Assembly: GCF_009866965.1 (NCBI RefSeq)
Contig: NZ_SPKJ01000007.1
Span: 35,759 to 99,758, forward strand
DNA from: Propylenella binzhouense
Lineage (GTDB): Bacteria > Pseudomonadota > Alphaproteobacteria > Rhizobiales > Afifellaceae
DNA length: 64,000 nucleotides
Reading direction: 5' to 3'
Below the pieces are notes generated by a model, which was not told where the DNA came from, ran no database searches, and saw nothing but the letters and a program-made list of their open reading frames with translations. Positions 8,032-16,762 of this stretch are shown here, one piece after another. The translations under genes and the position numbers were made by a program. Numbering within the stretch: position 1 is the first letter of the stretch; each line of letters starts with the position of its first letter.

Positions 8032-9689
8032 AAATCTACGAGGCCGTTGCCGACGCACTGGCCGCTGAGCGCGTGGACCCGATCTTCGGGCTGATGGGCG
8101 ACGGCAACATGTCGCTGTGGTCGACGGTCGCGGCGCGCAGGCAGGCCGAGATCCTGTCGGCCCGCAACGAAGCCGGCGCGATCGCCATGGCCGACGGCTA
8201 TTTCCGCGCCACGGGACGCCTCGGCGTAGCGACCGTCACCTGCGGACCCGGCCTGACCCAGATCGGCACCTCGCTGATGGCGGCGGCGCGCAACAGGTCG
8301 GCCATCCTGGTGCTCACCGGCGAAATCCCGCCGCATGCCGTCAACAGGCTGCAGTCGATGGACCAGCGCCGTTTCGTCGAGGCCTGCAGCGCGCGCTATC
8401 TGTCGATCACCGGCACGGCCTCGCTGGCCCGCGAGATCGTCGAAGCCTTTCGGCTGGCGCGGCTCGAATCCTGCCCGGTCGTGCTCAACATGCCGAACGA
8501 CATCCAGGAATGGGACTTCGCCCATCCCTGGCGCTACATCGCGTCCGACGATCTTCTCCCGCCGGCCGATCCGGCGCCGAACGAGGAGGATGTCGAGCGC
8601 CTGGTCGAGGCGGTGATGGCCTCGCAACGGCCGATCCTCATCGCCGGGCGCGGCGCGAAGCTCTCGGGCGCCGTGCCGGGCATCCGCGCGCTCGCCGAGC
8701 GCATCGGCGCGCTTCTGAGCACATCGCTGCAGATGAAGGGGACCTTCTCGCAGGACGAGTGGTCGGTCGGCATTGTCGGCGGCTATTCCTCGGCCGTCAC
8801 CGAGGGGCTCTGCCGGCAGGCCGACCTCGTCATCGGCGTCGGTGCCGAGATCGGCCATTATACGAGCTGGGGCGGCACGCTGTTTCCACAGGCGCGCCTG
8901 ATCCGTATCGATACGGCGGCGAGCCTGGGCGATGTGGCCGCGGCACCCGGCCTGCATATCCGCGCCGATGCCGCCAAGACCGTCTCCCGCCTTACGGCCG
9001 CCCTGGAAGAGCGGCAGGTACGCCGGGAAGGCTTCCGCACGCCCGCAACTGCCGAGACGCTGGCGCAGCGGCCGGAGCCGTTCCCCCCGGCCACCGACGG
9101 GCTCGATCCGCGCCGGCTCGCCCGCGCGCTTGGCGCCGCGCTGCCGGACGACGCGATGATCACCTGCGGCGTCGGCCATTTCCAGGGTTTCGTCGCCATG
9201 TACCTGCCGGTGCGCCCCGGCAACGAGGTCGAGTTCTCCAGCCAGTTCGGCGCGGTGGGCCAGACGCTGCCGGTGGCGATCGGCATCGGGGCGGCCCGGC
9301 CGGGCAGGCCGCATCTCGTCATCGAAGGCGATGGCAGCCTGATGATGAACATGCAGGAACTGGAGACCGCGGCGCGGCACAAGGTGTCCATGGTGCTGGT
9401 GGTGTGGAACGACAGCGGTTACGGCGCCGAGTTCCATCGCCTGCCGCTCAAGGGCTTCACGGGCGATACGGCGAAATGGAGCTCGCCCGACTTCGTGGCG
9501 CTCGCCAAGGCTTTCGGCGGCGACGGCGTGACGCTGACCGACCTCGACGCCCTGCCGGAAGCGGTCGCGCGCGGCATGGGCTTCGAGGGGCTTTTCGTCA
9601 TCGACGCGCGGGTCTCGCAATCGGAAACGAGCGACAGCTACCGCAAGCTCTACAAGGGCGAGCCGAACCGCGCGCCCCTGCTTGCGTGA
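8028..9689 (+). CDS. ThDP-dependent enzyme of the acetolactate synthase superfamily
   Basis: 553-aa thiamine diphosphate enzyme with the three-domain layout: N-terminal PYR domain with the activating glutamate E48 (ARNEAGAIAMADGY), central Rossmann-like domain, and C-terminal PP domain with the ThDP motif GDGSLMMN...NDSGYG about residues 434-465. The start ATG 8028 overlaps the thioesterase stop and follows GGAAAGGGGCCAGGG. Relatives include acetolactate synthase, benzaldehyde lyase, oxalyl-CoA decarboxylase and cyclohexane-1,2-dione hydrolase; the exact reaction cannot be read off. With an acyl-CoA thioesterase upstream and a CoA ligase downstream, cleavage of a 2-keto, 1,2-diketone or 2-hydroxyacyl-CoA compound is plausible but inferred. 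Confidence 0.9.
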   Translation: MKIYEAVADALAAERVDPIFGLMGDGNMSLWSTVAARRQAEILSARNEAGAIAMADGYFRATGRLGVATVTCGPGLTQIGTSLMAAARNRSAILVLTGEIPPHAVNRLQSMDQRRFVEACSARYLSITGTASLAREIVEAFRLARLESCPVVLNMPNDIQEWDFAHPWRYIASDDLLPPADPAPNEEDVERLVEAVMASQRPILIAGRGAKLSGAVPGIRALAERIGALLSTSLQMKGTFSQDEWSVGIVGGYSSAVTEGLCRQADLVIGVGAEIGHYTSWGGTLFPQARLIRIDTAASLGDVAAAPGLHIRADAAKTVSRLTAALEERQVRREGFRTPATAETLAQRPEPFPPATDGLDPRRLARALGAALPDDAMITCGVGHFQGFVAMYLPVRPGNEVEFSSQFGAVGQTLPVAIGIGAARPGRPHLVIEGDGSLMMNMQELETAARHKVSMVLVVWNDSGYGAEFHRLPLKGFTGDTAKWSSPDFVALAKAFGGDGVTLTDLDALPEAVARGMGFEGLFVIDARVSQSETSDSYRKLYKGEPNRAPLLA

Positions 9690-9720
9690 GCGCGCCGGCA
9701 TCGCCGGTTTGCCTGCTTGA

Positions 9721-9754
9721 ATTCTGATCGGTAGAAACATATACCAGCAAGAAT
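9721..9754. promoter_or_regulatory. Regulon operator pair, 20-bp phase
   Basis: 9721-9734 ATTCTGATCGGTAG matches 12 of 14 positions of ATACYRATYRGTAT and 9741-9754 ATACCAGCAAGAAT matches 10; start-to-start distance is 20 bp. They lie 40-70 bp upstream of the ADP-forming CoA ligase and just after the ThDP gene, so a new transcription unit starts here. Confidence 0.6.
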
Positions 9755-9792
9755 ACAAACGCGGGCGACCCCATCGGGAGGACGAGGAGACG

Positions 9793-11943
9793 ATGCGTCA
9801 AGCCCAGGCTGTGCGGGCAGACCCACCGGCGCAATCCGATGCGGCCGGCACGCTGCTCAATCCGCGCTCGATCGCGATCGTCGGGGCCTCAGACCGCTCG
9901 CGCTGGTCCTCGATGCTCGTGCAGAATCTCGATGCGACCGGTTTCGAAGGGCGGCTGGCGCTGGTCAACCCAAAGGGCGGTACGGTCCACGGCCGGCCGG
10001 CTGCGAGAAGTTGCGCCGAGATCGGGGCCGGGATCGACTTGGGTGTCGTCGTGGTGCCGCAGGACGCGGTGATCGACGTCGTTGCCGAGCTTGCGGAGGC
10101 CGGCGCCCGCTCGGCCATGGTCCTGACCTCGGGCTTCGCCGAGACCGGCGAGGAGGGGGCGGAGCGCCAGCGCAGGCTGGTCGAGACGGCCCGCGCGCGC
10201 GGCGTGCGTCTGCTCGGGCCCAACAGCCTCGGCTTCATCAACCTTGCCGAGAATGTCTTCGCCTGGGCCACGCCGCTGCGGCCGCTCTCGCGCCGCGAGG
10301 GTGTGGGGATTGTCTCGCAGAGCGGCGCCACCGCGCTGTTCCTCGCCGACCTCGCCCACGAGCAGGATATCGGGCTGAGCCACGTCATTGCCACCGGCAA
10401 CGAGGCCGATCTCGACGGTACCGTCTTCCTGGATTATCTGGTCGACCATCCGGCAACGCGCTCCATCGCGGTCTTCCTGGAAACGATCCGCGATCCGGCC
10501 GCCTTCATCCGCTCCGCCGAGCGCGCGCTCGCCAGCGGCAAGCCGTTGGTGGCGCTGAAAGTCGGTGCGAGCGAGGTGACCGCGCGCTCGGCCGAGGCCC
10601 ATACCGGGGCGCTCGTCGGCGACGACCGGGTCTTCGAGGGCATCTGCCGCCAATACGGCATCATCCGCGTTTCCTCGGTGGAGGACCTTCTGGTCACCGC
10701 CGACATCGCCGCCCGCACCGGCATGCTCCGGCCGGGCGGCCTGGCGGTGCTGTCCAATTCGGGCGGGATTTGCGAGATCGCCGCCGACCGCGCCGATGCC
10801 TGCGGGCTGATGATGCCCGAGCTCTCCGGCGAGACGAGCCGGAAGCTGCGCGAGCTCATTCCCGGCTTCGGGACGCCGCACAATCCGCTCGACCTCACCG
10901 GCGGCATCGACCCGCTCCGGACAGAGCAGATCGTGCGCCTGATCGGCGGGCAGGAGGATTATGCGGCGGTGCTTTGCCCCTATTATCCGGTGCCTTCCAC
11001 GCCCGACCAGATCAACGAGCGGCTCACGGCCCTCCATGACGGGCTGTCGCGCGGCCTGAAGGGCCTCGACATTCCGGGCCTGCTGGTCAGCTACACCAAT
11101 GCGGTGGTCACCGACCTGACGCGTTCGATCGTGGCCAAGTCGGACATGCCCTACCATGCCTGCGGCCTCGACCGCGCGCTGACCGCCCTGGCAGGCATCG
11201 CCCGGTGGTCGGAGCGCAAGCGCAGCTTCGCGGGCCGCGAGAATGTCGCGGCGGCGGTGGAGGGGGCGGGGCAGGGGCAGGCCGCGCGCCCGCGCAGCGA
11301 ACACGAGGCGCTGGCCTTCCTCGCCGGGCACGGGGTGCCCGTCGTGCCGGCGCATCTGGTGCGCAGCCGCGAGGAGGCGGCCGCCGCGGCCGCCGCGATC
11401 GGCGGCCCCGCGGTGGTGAAGATCGCCTCGCCCGACATCGCGCACAAGAGCGACATCGGCGGCGTCATCCTCAACCTCGACGGCGAGGAGGCGGTAGCCG
11501 AAGGGTTTGCGCGCGTGGTCGAGGCGGCGCGGGAGCGCAAGCCGGAAGCGCGCATCGACGGCGCGTTGGTGCTGCCGATGCGCCAAGGCGGCCTGGAACT
11601 GTTCGTCGGGTGCAGCCGCGATCCCCAATGGGGGCCGGTCCTGGCGGTCGGGCTCGGCGGCATCTTCGTGGAGGTGCTGAAGGACGTGTCGCTGCGCCTT
11701 CTGCCTGTCTCCGAGGCGGAGGTCCGCCGCATGCTGGGCGAGTTGCGCGGCAAGGCGCTGCTGGACGGCCAGCGCGGCATTCCGCCCGCCGACCTCGACG
11801 CGGTCGCCGCGGCAGTTGCCGCCATCGGGCGCGCCGCGCTTTCCGCAGGGCCAGAGCTTGCCGCCCTGGACGTCAACCCGCTCTGGGTGCGCGGCGACCG
11901 GGTGGAGGCGCTTGACGCCTATTTCGACTGGAACGCCGGGTAA
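9793..11943 (+). CDS. ADP-forming acyl-CoA synthetase (acetate--CoA ligase family, fused subunits)
   Basis: 716-aa single-chain NDP-forming acyl-CoA synthetase. Order: CoA-binding Rossmann domain (SIAIVGASDRSRW near 24-36), succinyl-CoA ligase-like domain with the phospho-His loop EAHTGALVGDD near 269, then a C-terminal ATP-grasp domain from about 495 (EALAFLAGHGVPVVPAHLV; PAVVKIASPDIAHKSD). It activates a carboxylic acid with ATP and CoA, giving ADP, or runs in reverse to make ATP. ATG 9793 has a GGGAGGACGAGGAG leader. It heads an operon with the thiolase-fold, DUF35, nitronate monooxygenase-like and enoyl-CoA hydratase genes downstream. Confidence 0.92.
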   Translation: MRQAQAVRADPPAQSDAAGTLLNPRSIAIVGASDRSRWSSMLVQNLDATGFEGRLALVNPKGGTVHGRPAARSCAEIGAGIDLGVVVVPQDAVIDVVAELAEAGARSAMVLTSGFAETGEEGAERQRRLVETARARGVRLLGPNSLGFINLAENVFAWATPLRPLSRREGVGIVSQSGATALFLADLAHEQDIGLSHVIATGNEADLDGTVFLDYLVDHPATRSIAVFLETIRDPAAFIRSAERALASGKPLVALKVGASEVTARSAEAHTGALVGDDRVFEGICRQYGIIRVSSVEDLLVTADIAARTGMLRPGGLAVLSNSGGICEIAADRADACGLMMPELSGETSRKLRELIPGFGTPHNPLDLTGGIDPLRTEQIVRLIGGQEDYAAVLCPYYPVPSTPDQINERLTALHDGLSRGLKGLDIPGLLVSYTNAVVTDLTRSIVAKSDMPYHACGLDRALTALAGIARWSERKRSFAGRENVAAAVEGAGQGQAARPRSEHEALAFLAGHGVPVVPAHLVRSREEAAAAAAAIGGPAVVKIASPDIAHKSDIGGVILNLDGEEAVAEGFARVVEAARERKPEARIDGALVLPMRQGGLELFVGCSRDPQWGPVLAVGLGGIFVEVLKDVSLRLLPVSEAEVRRMLGELRGKALLDGQRGIPPADLDAVAAAVAAIGRAALSAGPELAALDVNPLWVRGDRVEALDAYFDWNAG

Positions 11944-11956
11944 GGAACGAGAGACG

Positions 11957-13108
11957 ATGTCGCTGAAAGGCAAGGGTGCGGTCACCGGCATCGGCGAGAC
12001 CGACTATATGCGGGCCTCGCCGAAAGACGCTTTCGAGCTCCAGATCGAGGCATCGTTGAAGGCGATCGCCGATGCGGGCCTCTCGCCGAGGGACATAGAC
12101 GGGATCATCCCGATCGGCATCACAGGCGCGCCGGCCGAGGCCTTCGTCACCAATTTCGGCATCCCCGACCTCCGCTTCTCCGCCATCACGCCGCTCGGCG
12201 GCGCAAGCGGCATCGCCGCGCTGCAGGCCGCGGTGGCGGCGATCTCGGCCGGCATCTGCAACCATGTCCTGATCCCCTCGGGCCGCAACGTGTCCTCCGG
12301 CGCGCGCGCCGGGGTGCGCATCCACCAGATGCCGCAGTTCCACCTCGTCACCGAGTTCGAATACCCGCTGGGCGCGATATCGCCGGCGCAGCTCTATGCG
12401 CCGATGGCGCGGCGCCACATGGAACTCTACGGCACGACCAGCCGGCAGTTCGCCGAGGTGGCGATCGCCATGCGCGAGCATGCGATCCTGCACGGCAACG
12501 CCGTGATGAAGAAGCCGATCACGGTCGAGGACCACCAGAATTCGCGCATGATCACCGACCCGTTCCGGCTGCTCGACTGCAGCCTCGAAAGCGACGGCGG
12601 CGCGGCCCTCGTGGTCAGCGCGGCCGAGCGCGCCCGCGACATGAGGCAGCCGGTGGTGGAGATCCTGGGCGTGGCGGAAGGCCACCCGGACTCGCCGAGC
12701 TCGATCACCCAGCGCCCCGACATCACCCGGCTTGGCATTGCCAAGGCCGCGCCCAAGGCTTTCGGCATGGCCGGCGTCACGCCCGAGGACATCCAGGTCG
12801 CCGAGATCTACGACTGCTTCACCTACATCGTGATCTGCCAGCTCGAGGACATGGGCTTCTGCAAGAAGGGGGAGGGCGGCGCCTTCGTCGAGGGCGGCCG
12901 GCTGCGGCTCGGCGGTGCACTGCCGACCAACACCCATGGCGGGCTCCTGTCGCAGGCGCACATGCTCGGCATGAACCACATCGTGGAGCTGGTCCGGCAG
13001 TTGCGCGGGCAGGGCGGCAGGACCCAGGTCGCCGATGCCAGGCTTGGCCTCGCGACCGGCTACGGCGATCTCGGCGACGGCGCCCTCACGATCATGGCCC
13101 GGGCATAG
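11957..13108 (+). CDS. SCP2-type thiolase-fold protein lacking the nucleophilic Cys (Ltp2-like)
   Basis: 383-aa thiolase-superfamily protein of the lipid-transfer/SCPx branch. Where thiolases have the acylated Cys, this protein reads TPLGGASGIAALQAA, so Claisen-type thiolysis by the usual mechanism is not possible. The C-terminal motifs (AEIYDCFTYIV; TNTHGGLLSQAH) are kept. The same pattern occurs in Ltp2, the steroid side-chain retro-aldolase that works with a DUF35 partner, and a DUF35 gene follows here at once. Start ATG 11957 lies 13 bp after the ligase stop with GGAACGAGAG upstream. Retro-aldol C-C cleavage of a beta-hydroxyacyl-CoA is a reasoned inference. Confidence 0.88.
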   Translation: MSLKGKGAVTGIGETDYMRASPKDAFELQIEASLKAIADAGLSPRDIDGIIPIGITGAPAEAFVTNFGIPDLRFSAITPLGGASGIAALQAAVAAISAGICNHVLIPSGRNVSSGARAGVRIHQMPQFHLVTEFEYPLGAISPAQLYAPMARRHMELYGTTSRQFAEVAIAMREHAILHGNAVMKKPITVEDHQNSRMITDPFRLLDCSLESDGGAALVVSAAERARDMRQPVVEILGVAEGHPDSPSSITQRPDITRLGIAKAAPKAFGMAGVTPEDIQVAEIYDCFTYIVICQLEDMGFCKKGEGGAFVEGGRLRLGGALPTNTHGGLLSQAHMLGMNHIVELVRQLRGQGGRTQVADARLGLATGYGDLGDGALTIMARA

Positions 13109-13117
13109 GAGGTGACG

Positions 13118-13540
13118 ATGGCGGCCAAACCCGAACCGCACGAGACCGAGCTGTCGCGCCCCTACTGGGACGCGGCGCGCAAGGGCGTGCTTCTGATCCA
13201 GAAGTGCGCCAACTGCGGCAAGCTGCGGCATTATCCGCAACTCGTCTGCGATCGCTGTCATTCGCTGGGCGTGGAGTGGGTCGAGGCGAGCGGCAAGGGT
13301 GAAGTGCATTCCTGGACCGTGGCGCATCACGTCTTCCATCCCGGCTTCGCCGGGGAGGTTCCCTACGCGCTGGTGACGGTGGACCTCGCGGAAGGGGTGC
13401 GCGCGCTCGGGCGCCTGGAGGGCATGGAGGCCGGTGCGCTGCGGCTCGGATTCCCGGTCGAAGCCGGCTTCCATGTCGAGGAGAACGGTACGCCGGTGCT
13501 GCGTTTCCGCCCCGCCGGGACGAGGAGAAACGACAGATGA
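13118..13540 (+). CDS. Zn-ribbon OB-fold (DUF35) partner of thiolase-like protein
   Basis: 140-aa protein with an N-terminal four-Cys zinc ribbon (CANCGKLRHYPQLVCDRC) followed by an OB fold (GEVHSWTVAHHVFHPGF; PYALVTVDLAEGVRALGRL). DUF35 proteins bind acyl-CoA and form a complex with SCP2-type thiolases or Ltp2-like aldolases. ATG 13118 is placed 5 nt after AGGAGG; the in-frame GTG 13112 lies inside that Shine-Dalgarno. Encoded immediately after its probable partner and overlapping the next gene by 4 nt. Confidence 0.88.
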   Translation: MAAKPEPHETELSRPYWDAARKGVLLIQKCANCGKLRHYPQLVCDRCHSLGVEWVEASGKGEVHSWTVAHHVFHPGFAGEVPYALVTVDLAEGVRALGRLEGMEAGALRLGFPVEAGFHVEENGTPVLRFRPAGTRRNDR

Positions 13541-14670
13541 GAACCAGGATCGCGGAGCGGCTCGGCTGCGACGTGCCGATCTTCGCGTTTTCCCACTGCC
13601 GCGACGTCGTGGTCGCGGTGACGAAGGCAGGCGGCTTCGGCGTACTCGGCGCGGCAACCTTCGGTCCGGAGCAGCTCGAAGCCGAGCTGCGCTGGATCGA
13701 CGACCATATCGAGGGCCGGCCCTACGGCGTCGACGTGATCATCCCGACCAAATACGACGCCAAGGCGGAGGCCGAGACGGGCAGGACCGACCTGCACGAC
13801 CTGATCCCGCCCGAGCACAAGGCGTTCATGAAGCGCATCCTCGACGAGGCAGGCGTGCCGGAACTGCCCGAGGACGAGCGCGAGCGGGTCCACCGCGAGA
13901 TCATGGAGGGGCGCGGCGCCATGACGCCGGAAGGCGCGCGCAAACTGGTGCGCACCGCGCTGGCGCATCCCCAGGTGAAGCTCGTCGTCAGCGCGCTCGG
14001 GGCTCCTCCGCCCGATATAGTGGCGGAGTTGAAGCAGCGCGACGTGATGCTCGGCGCGCTCTGCGGCAAGCCGGCGCATGCGGTCCGGCAGAAGGAGGCG
14101 GGAGTCGAACTGATCATCGCGCAGGGAACGGAGGCCGGCGGGCACACGGGCGACATCTCCACGCTGGTGCTGGTGCCGCAGGTGATCGACGCCGTGAACA
14201 ACGAGATCCCCGTGCTGGCGGCCGGCGGCATCGCCCGCGGCAGCCAGGTGGCGGCGGCCCTCGCGCTGGGCGCGGAAGGCGTGTGGTGCGGGACGATCTG
14301 GCTCGGCACGCAGGAGAGCGAGCTCAACACTTTCGAGAAGGAAGCGATCTTCCGCGCCCGCACCGAGGACGCGGTGCGCCGACGCGCGCGCACGGGCAAG
14401 CCGGTGCGCATGCTCAAGAGCAAGCTGTCGGAGGCTTGGGAGGAGCCGGGCGCGCCGTCCTATCTCCTGCCGCCGCTGCAGGGCATCCTCTACAACGAGG
14501 CGCATGCGCGGGTGGTGCGTGCCCAGCGTGGCGACCTGTTCTCCTTTCCCGCGGGCCAGGTGGTCGGCGCCATGGCCGGCGAGACCACGGTGAAGGACGT
14601 GATGTACCAGATGCAGCTCGAATATCTGGAGGCGATGGAGCGCCTGGTCGCGCTGCAGCCGAAGGAATGA
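13537..14670 (+). CDS. Nitronate monooxygenase / 2-nitropropane dioxygenase-family flavoprotein
   Basis: 377-aa FMN-dependent TIM-barrel protein. Features: PIFAFSHCRDVVVAVTKAGGFGVLGA at the N-terminus, the flavin-site segments IAQGTEAGGHTGD and VLAAGGIARG, then GAEGVWCGTIWL. Family members include nitronate monooxygenases and reductase/dehydrogenase-like enzymes acting on CoA thioesters, such as IpdC-type proteins in steroid ring degradation. Within an operon of CoA-ester genes the second kind of role is more likely than nitroalkane oxidation. The start overlaps the DUF35 stop (ATGA) and the stop overlaps the next possible start, indicating tight coupling. Confidence 0.88.
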   Translation: MRTRIAERLGCDVPIFAFSHCRDVVVAVTKAGGFGVLGAATFGPEQLEAELRWIDDHIEGRPYGVDVIIPTKYDAKAEAETGRTDLHDLIPPEHKAFMKRILDEAGVPELPEDERERVHREIMEGRGAMTPEGARKLVRTALAHPQVKLVVSALGAPPPDIVAELKQRDVMLGALCGKPAHAVRQKEAGVELIIAQGTEAGGHTGDISTLVLVPQVIDAVNNEIPVLAAGGIARGSQVAAALALGAEGVWCGTIWLGTQESELNTFEKEAIFRARTEDAVRRRARTGKPVRMLKSKLSEAWEEPGAPSYLLPPLQGILYNEAHARVVRAQRGDLFSFPAGQVVGAMAGETTVKDVMYQMQLEYLEAMERLVALQPKE

Positions 14671-14684
14671 CGAGGAGCAGGACC

Positions 14685-15449
14685 GTGACCGACGAAGTTC
14701 TCGTGGAGAAGACGGACGGGCTGATGATCATCACGATCAACCGCCCGCATGTTCGCAACGCCGTGAACCGCGCGGTCTCTTACGGGGTGTGCGCCGCGGT
14801 GGACGAGCTCGACGCCAGCGACGAGCTGCGGGTCGGCATCCTCACCGGCGCCGGCGGCAATTTCTGCGCGGGCATGGATCTCAAGGCCTTCCTGGCCGGA
14901 GAGGTGACGCGCGTCGAGGGCCGCGGCATCCTGGGAATCGCCCAGACGCCGCCGAAGAAGCCGCTGATTGCGGCTGTCGAGGGCTATGCGCTTGCCGGCG
15001 GTTTCGAATCCGTGCTGGCCTGCGATCTGGTGGTGGCGGCCAGGGACGCGAAATTCGGCCTGCCGGAGGCGCGGCGCGGGCTTGCGGCCGCGGCCGGCGG
15101 CCTGCTGCGCCTGCCTCGCCTCATCCCGCAGCGCGTCGCAATGGAGATGGCGCTCACCGGCGAGATGGTCACGGCCGAGCGCATGCACCAGTTCGGGCTG
15201 ATCAACCGCCTCACCGAGCCGGGCCATGCGCTCTCCGGAGCGATCGAGCTTGCCCGCGCCATCTCCGCCAACGCGCCGCTTTCCGTCGCCGCCAGCAAGC
15301 GCGTCATCACCGAGCAGGTCGACTGGCCGCTCGACGAGATGTTCGAGCGTCAGAAGGCGATCACAGGCCAGCTCCTGGAATCGGAGGATGCGCGCGAGGG
15401 TGCCTCCGCCTTCGCCGAGAAGCGCGCGCCCGTCTGGCGGGGCCGCTGA
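14685..15449 (+). CDS. Enoyl-CoA hydratase/isomerase (crotonase family)
   Basis: 254-aa crotonase. The oxyanion-hole segment GAGGNFCAGMDLKAF and both positions of the catalytic glutamates are conserved: LPEARRGL (Glu144 equivalent) and VAMEMALTGE (Glu164 equivalent), so hydration of a 2-enoyl-CoA is credible. GTG 14685, 6 nt after GAGGAG, is preferred; an in-frame ATG at 14667 overlapping the upstream stop would add 6 residues. Last gene of the operon that starts at 9793. Confidence 0.9.
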   Translation: MTDEVLVEKTDGLMIITINRPHVRNAVNRAVSYGVCAAVDELDASDELRVGILTGAGGNFCAGMDLKAFLAGEVTRVEGRGILGIAQTPPKKPLIAAVEGYALAGGFESVLACDLVVAARDAKFGLPEARRGLAAAAGGLLRLPRLIPQRVAMEMALTGEMVTAERMHQFGLINRLTEPGHALSGAIELARAISANAPLSVAASKRVITEQVDWPLDEMFERQKAITGQLLESEDAREGASAFAEKRAPVWRGR

Positions 15450-15466
15450 GGCCTCTTTACCTTCCG

Positions 15467-15510
15467 GAACCACTTGGTTTTATCACGAATGAATTTATAC
15501 TGGACGGTAA
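15467..15510. promoter_or_regulatory. Regulon operator sites before TRAP binding protein 1
   Basis: 15497-15510 ATACTGGACGGTAA and 15467-15480 GAACCACTTGGTTT each resemble ATACYRATYRGTAT (11 and 10 of 14); start-to-start distance is 30 bp, a multiple of about 10 bp, in place of the usual 20. Located in the 123-bp gap before the orphan TRAP substrate-binding protein. Confidence 0.5.
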
Positions 15511-15572
15511 GTCCGGGATGACCTGCCGGCAAGGCGGCGAGAGGGCCCTGGATCTCACAGGAGGAAATCAGG

Positions 15573-16610
15573 ATGAGATTCGTTTCGACGCGCCTGGGCG
15601 TGACGCTCCTGGGCATGGCGGCTGCACTGGCCGTGGGCGTGGGGTCGGCCGCGGCGCGGACGGTGATCCGCTATTCGCCGTGGCTCCCGGCCCACCACGC
15701 CGTGCATGACGGGCTGATCCGCCCCTGGATCAAGGAAGTTGAGCGGGTGACGGAGGGCCGGGTCTCGGTCGAGTTCCTGCCCAAGGCGGTGGGTACGGCC
15801 GCCAGCCAGTTCGACGTCGTCCGCGACGGCCTCGCCGACATGGGCGTCATCCTGCCGGGCTACACGCCGGGCCGTTTCCCGTTGCTCGAAATGGGCGAAC
15901 TCCCGCTTCTGTCGAGCGATGCGGCTGTGATCGCGCCGGCCTTCTATCGGTCCTATTTCAAGCATTTCGCGGCGCTGGAACCGCTTAAGGGCACGCATGT
16001 GCTGACGATCTTCTCCACGACGCCGAACCAGCTCGTCACCGACACGAAGATCATCGAGACGCTCTCCGATTTCAGCGGGCTCAAGCTGCGCGCGCCGACC
16101 GTCACCAGCATCCCCATCATCAATGCGCTTGGCGCGGTGCCGGTACAGAAGCCGGTCTCGGAAATGTACGAGCTGGCCTCAACCGGCGTGGTGGACGGCA
16201 CCTTTTTCGCCGCGACGGCGATCAACGACTGGAAGCTCGCCGAGCTGCTGCCCTACATGACCAAGGTTCCCGGCGGTATCGGCCAGCCGGTGATGGCCTT
16301 CCTGGTCAACGAGGCGACCTGGAACTCCATTTCCGAAGAGGACCGCAAGGCGATCATGGAGGTTTCCGGCGAGAAACTCGCCGCCGCCGCGGGAAAGAAC
16401 TACGCCGAATCGGAGGAGGCCGCTTACGCCAAGCTCAAGCAGGCGGGTGTAACCATCCAGGACGCCAGCCCTTCGCTCGTCCAGGAACTGAAGCAGGCGC
16501 TCGCGCCTGTCGAGGCCGAATGGGTCGCCAAGGCCAAGGCGAACGGGCTGGAAGATCCCGCCGCGGTCCTGGCCGAATTCCGCGCCGATATGGCGGAAGC
16601 CGAGAAATAG
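15573..16610 (+). CDS. TRAP transporter substrate-binding protein (DctP family), orphan
   Basis: 345-aa periplasmic binding protein with a signal peptide (RLGVTLLGMAAALAVGVGSAAA). DctP-family marks: the ligand-binding Arg region LKLRAPTVTS, and YELASTGVVDGTFF. A strong AGGAGG precedes ATG 15573. It is paralogous to the binding protein at 26567, sharing LPKAVG, QFDVV, LPGYTPGRFP and QKPVSEMYELASTGVVDGTFF in part, but no dctQ/dctM lies next to it. It probably delivers a related ligand to the DctQM permease 11 kb downstream, which is in the same regulon. Ligand unknown; acidic or carbonyl compounds are usual for the family. Confidence 0.9.
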   Translation: MRFVSTRLGVTLLGMAAALAVGVGSAAARTVIRYSPWLPAHHAVHDGLIRPWIKEVERVTEGRVSVEFLPKAVGTAASQFDVVRDGLADMGVILPGYTPGRFPLLEMGELPLLSSDAAVIAPAFYRSYFKHFAALEPLKGTHVLTIFSTTPNQLVTDTKIIETLSDFSGLKLRAPTVTSIPIINALGAVPVQKPVSEMYELASTGVVDGTFFAATAINDWKLAELLPYMTKVPGGIGQPVMAFLVNEATWNSISEEDRKAIMEVSGEKLAAAAGKNYAESEEAAYAKLKQAGVTIQDASPSLVQELKQALAPVEAEWVAKAKANGLEDPAAVLAEFRADMAEAEK

Positions 16611-16628
16611 GATCGGATCAAACTCCGT

Positions 16629-16651
16629 CGCCGCGGGTTCCAGGCGCGGCG
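16629..16651 (+). terminator. GC-rich hairpin after TRAP binding protein 1
   Basis: CGCCGCG / CGCGGCG 7-bp inverted repeat with a 9-nt loop, starting 19 bp after the stop codon. No T-run follows, so it may be an mRNA-stabilising hairpin or a weak terminator. Confidence 0.35.
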
Positions 16652-16671
16652 GGGGGCACTTTCGGACTTGT

Positions 16672-16705
16672 GTACCGACCGGAAGAAAGATATACCAATC
16701 GGTAA
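16672..16705. promoter_or_regulatory. Regulon operator pair, 20-bp phase
   Basis: 16692-16705 ATACCAATCGGTAA matches 13 of 14 positions of the palindrome and 16672-16685 GTACCGACCGGAAG matches 10; starts are 20 bp apart. They lie 58 bp upstream of the AMP-forming CoA ligase, so that gene starts the next transcription unit. Confidence 0.65.
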
Positions 16706-16762
16706 TCGGCTCCTGATTTCGTCAGATGGCCGAACGGGCAGTTCGATCAATACGACATTGGC

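Noticed and set aside
7902..9758. 618-codon open frame antisense to the ThDP enzyme
   Set aside because: Shadow of a high-GC gene; no recognisable motif, and the sense strand has full ThDP motifs.
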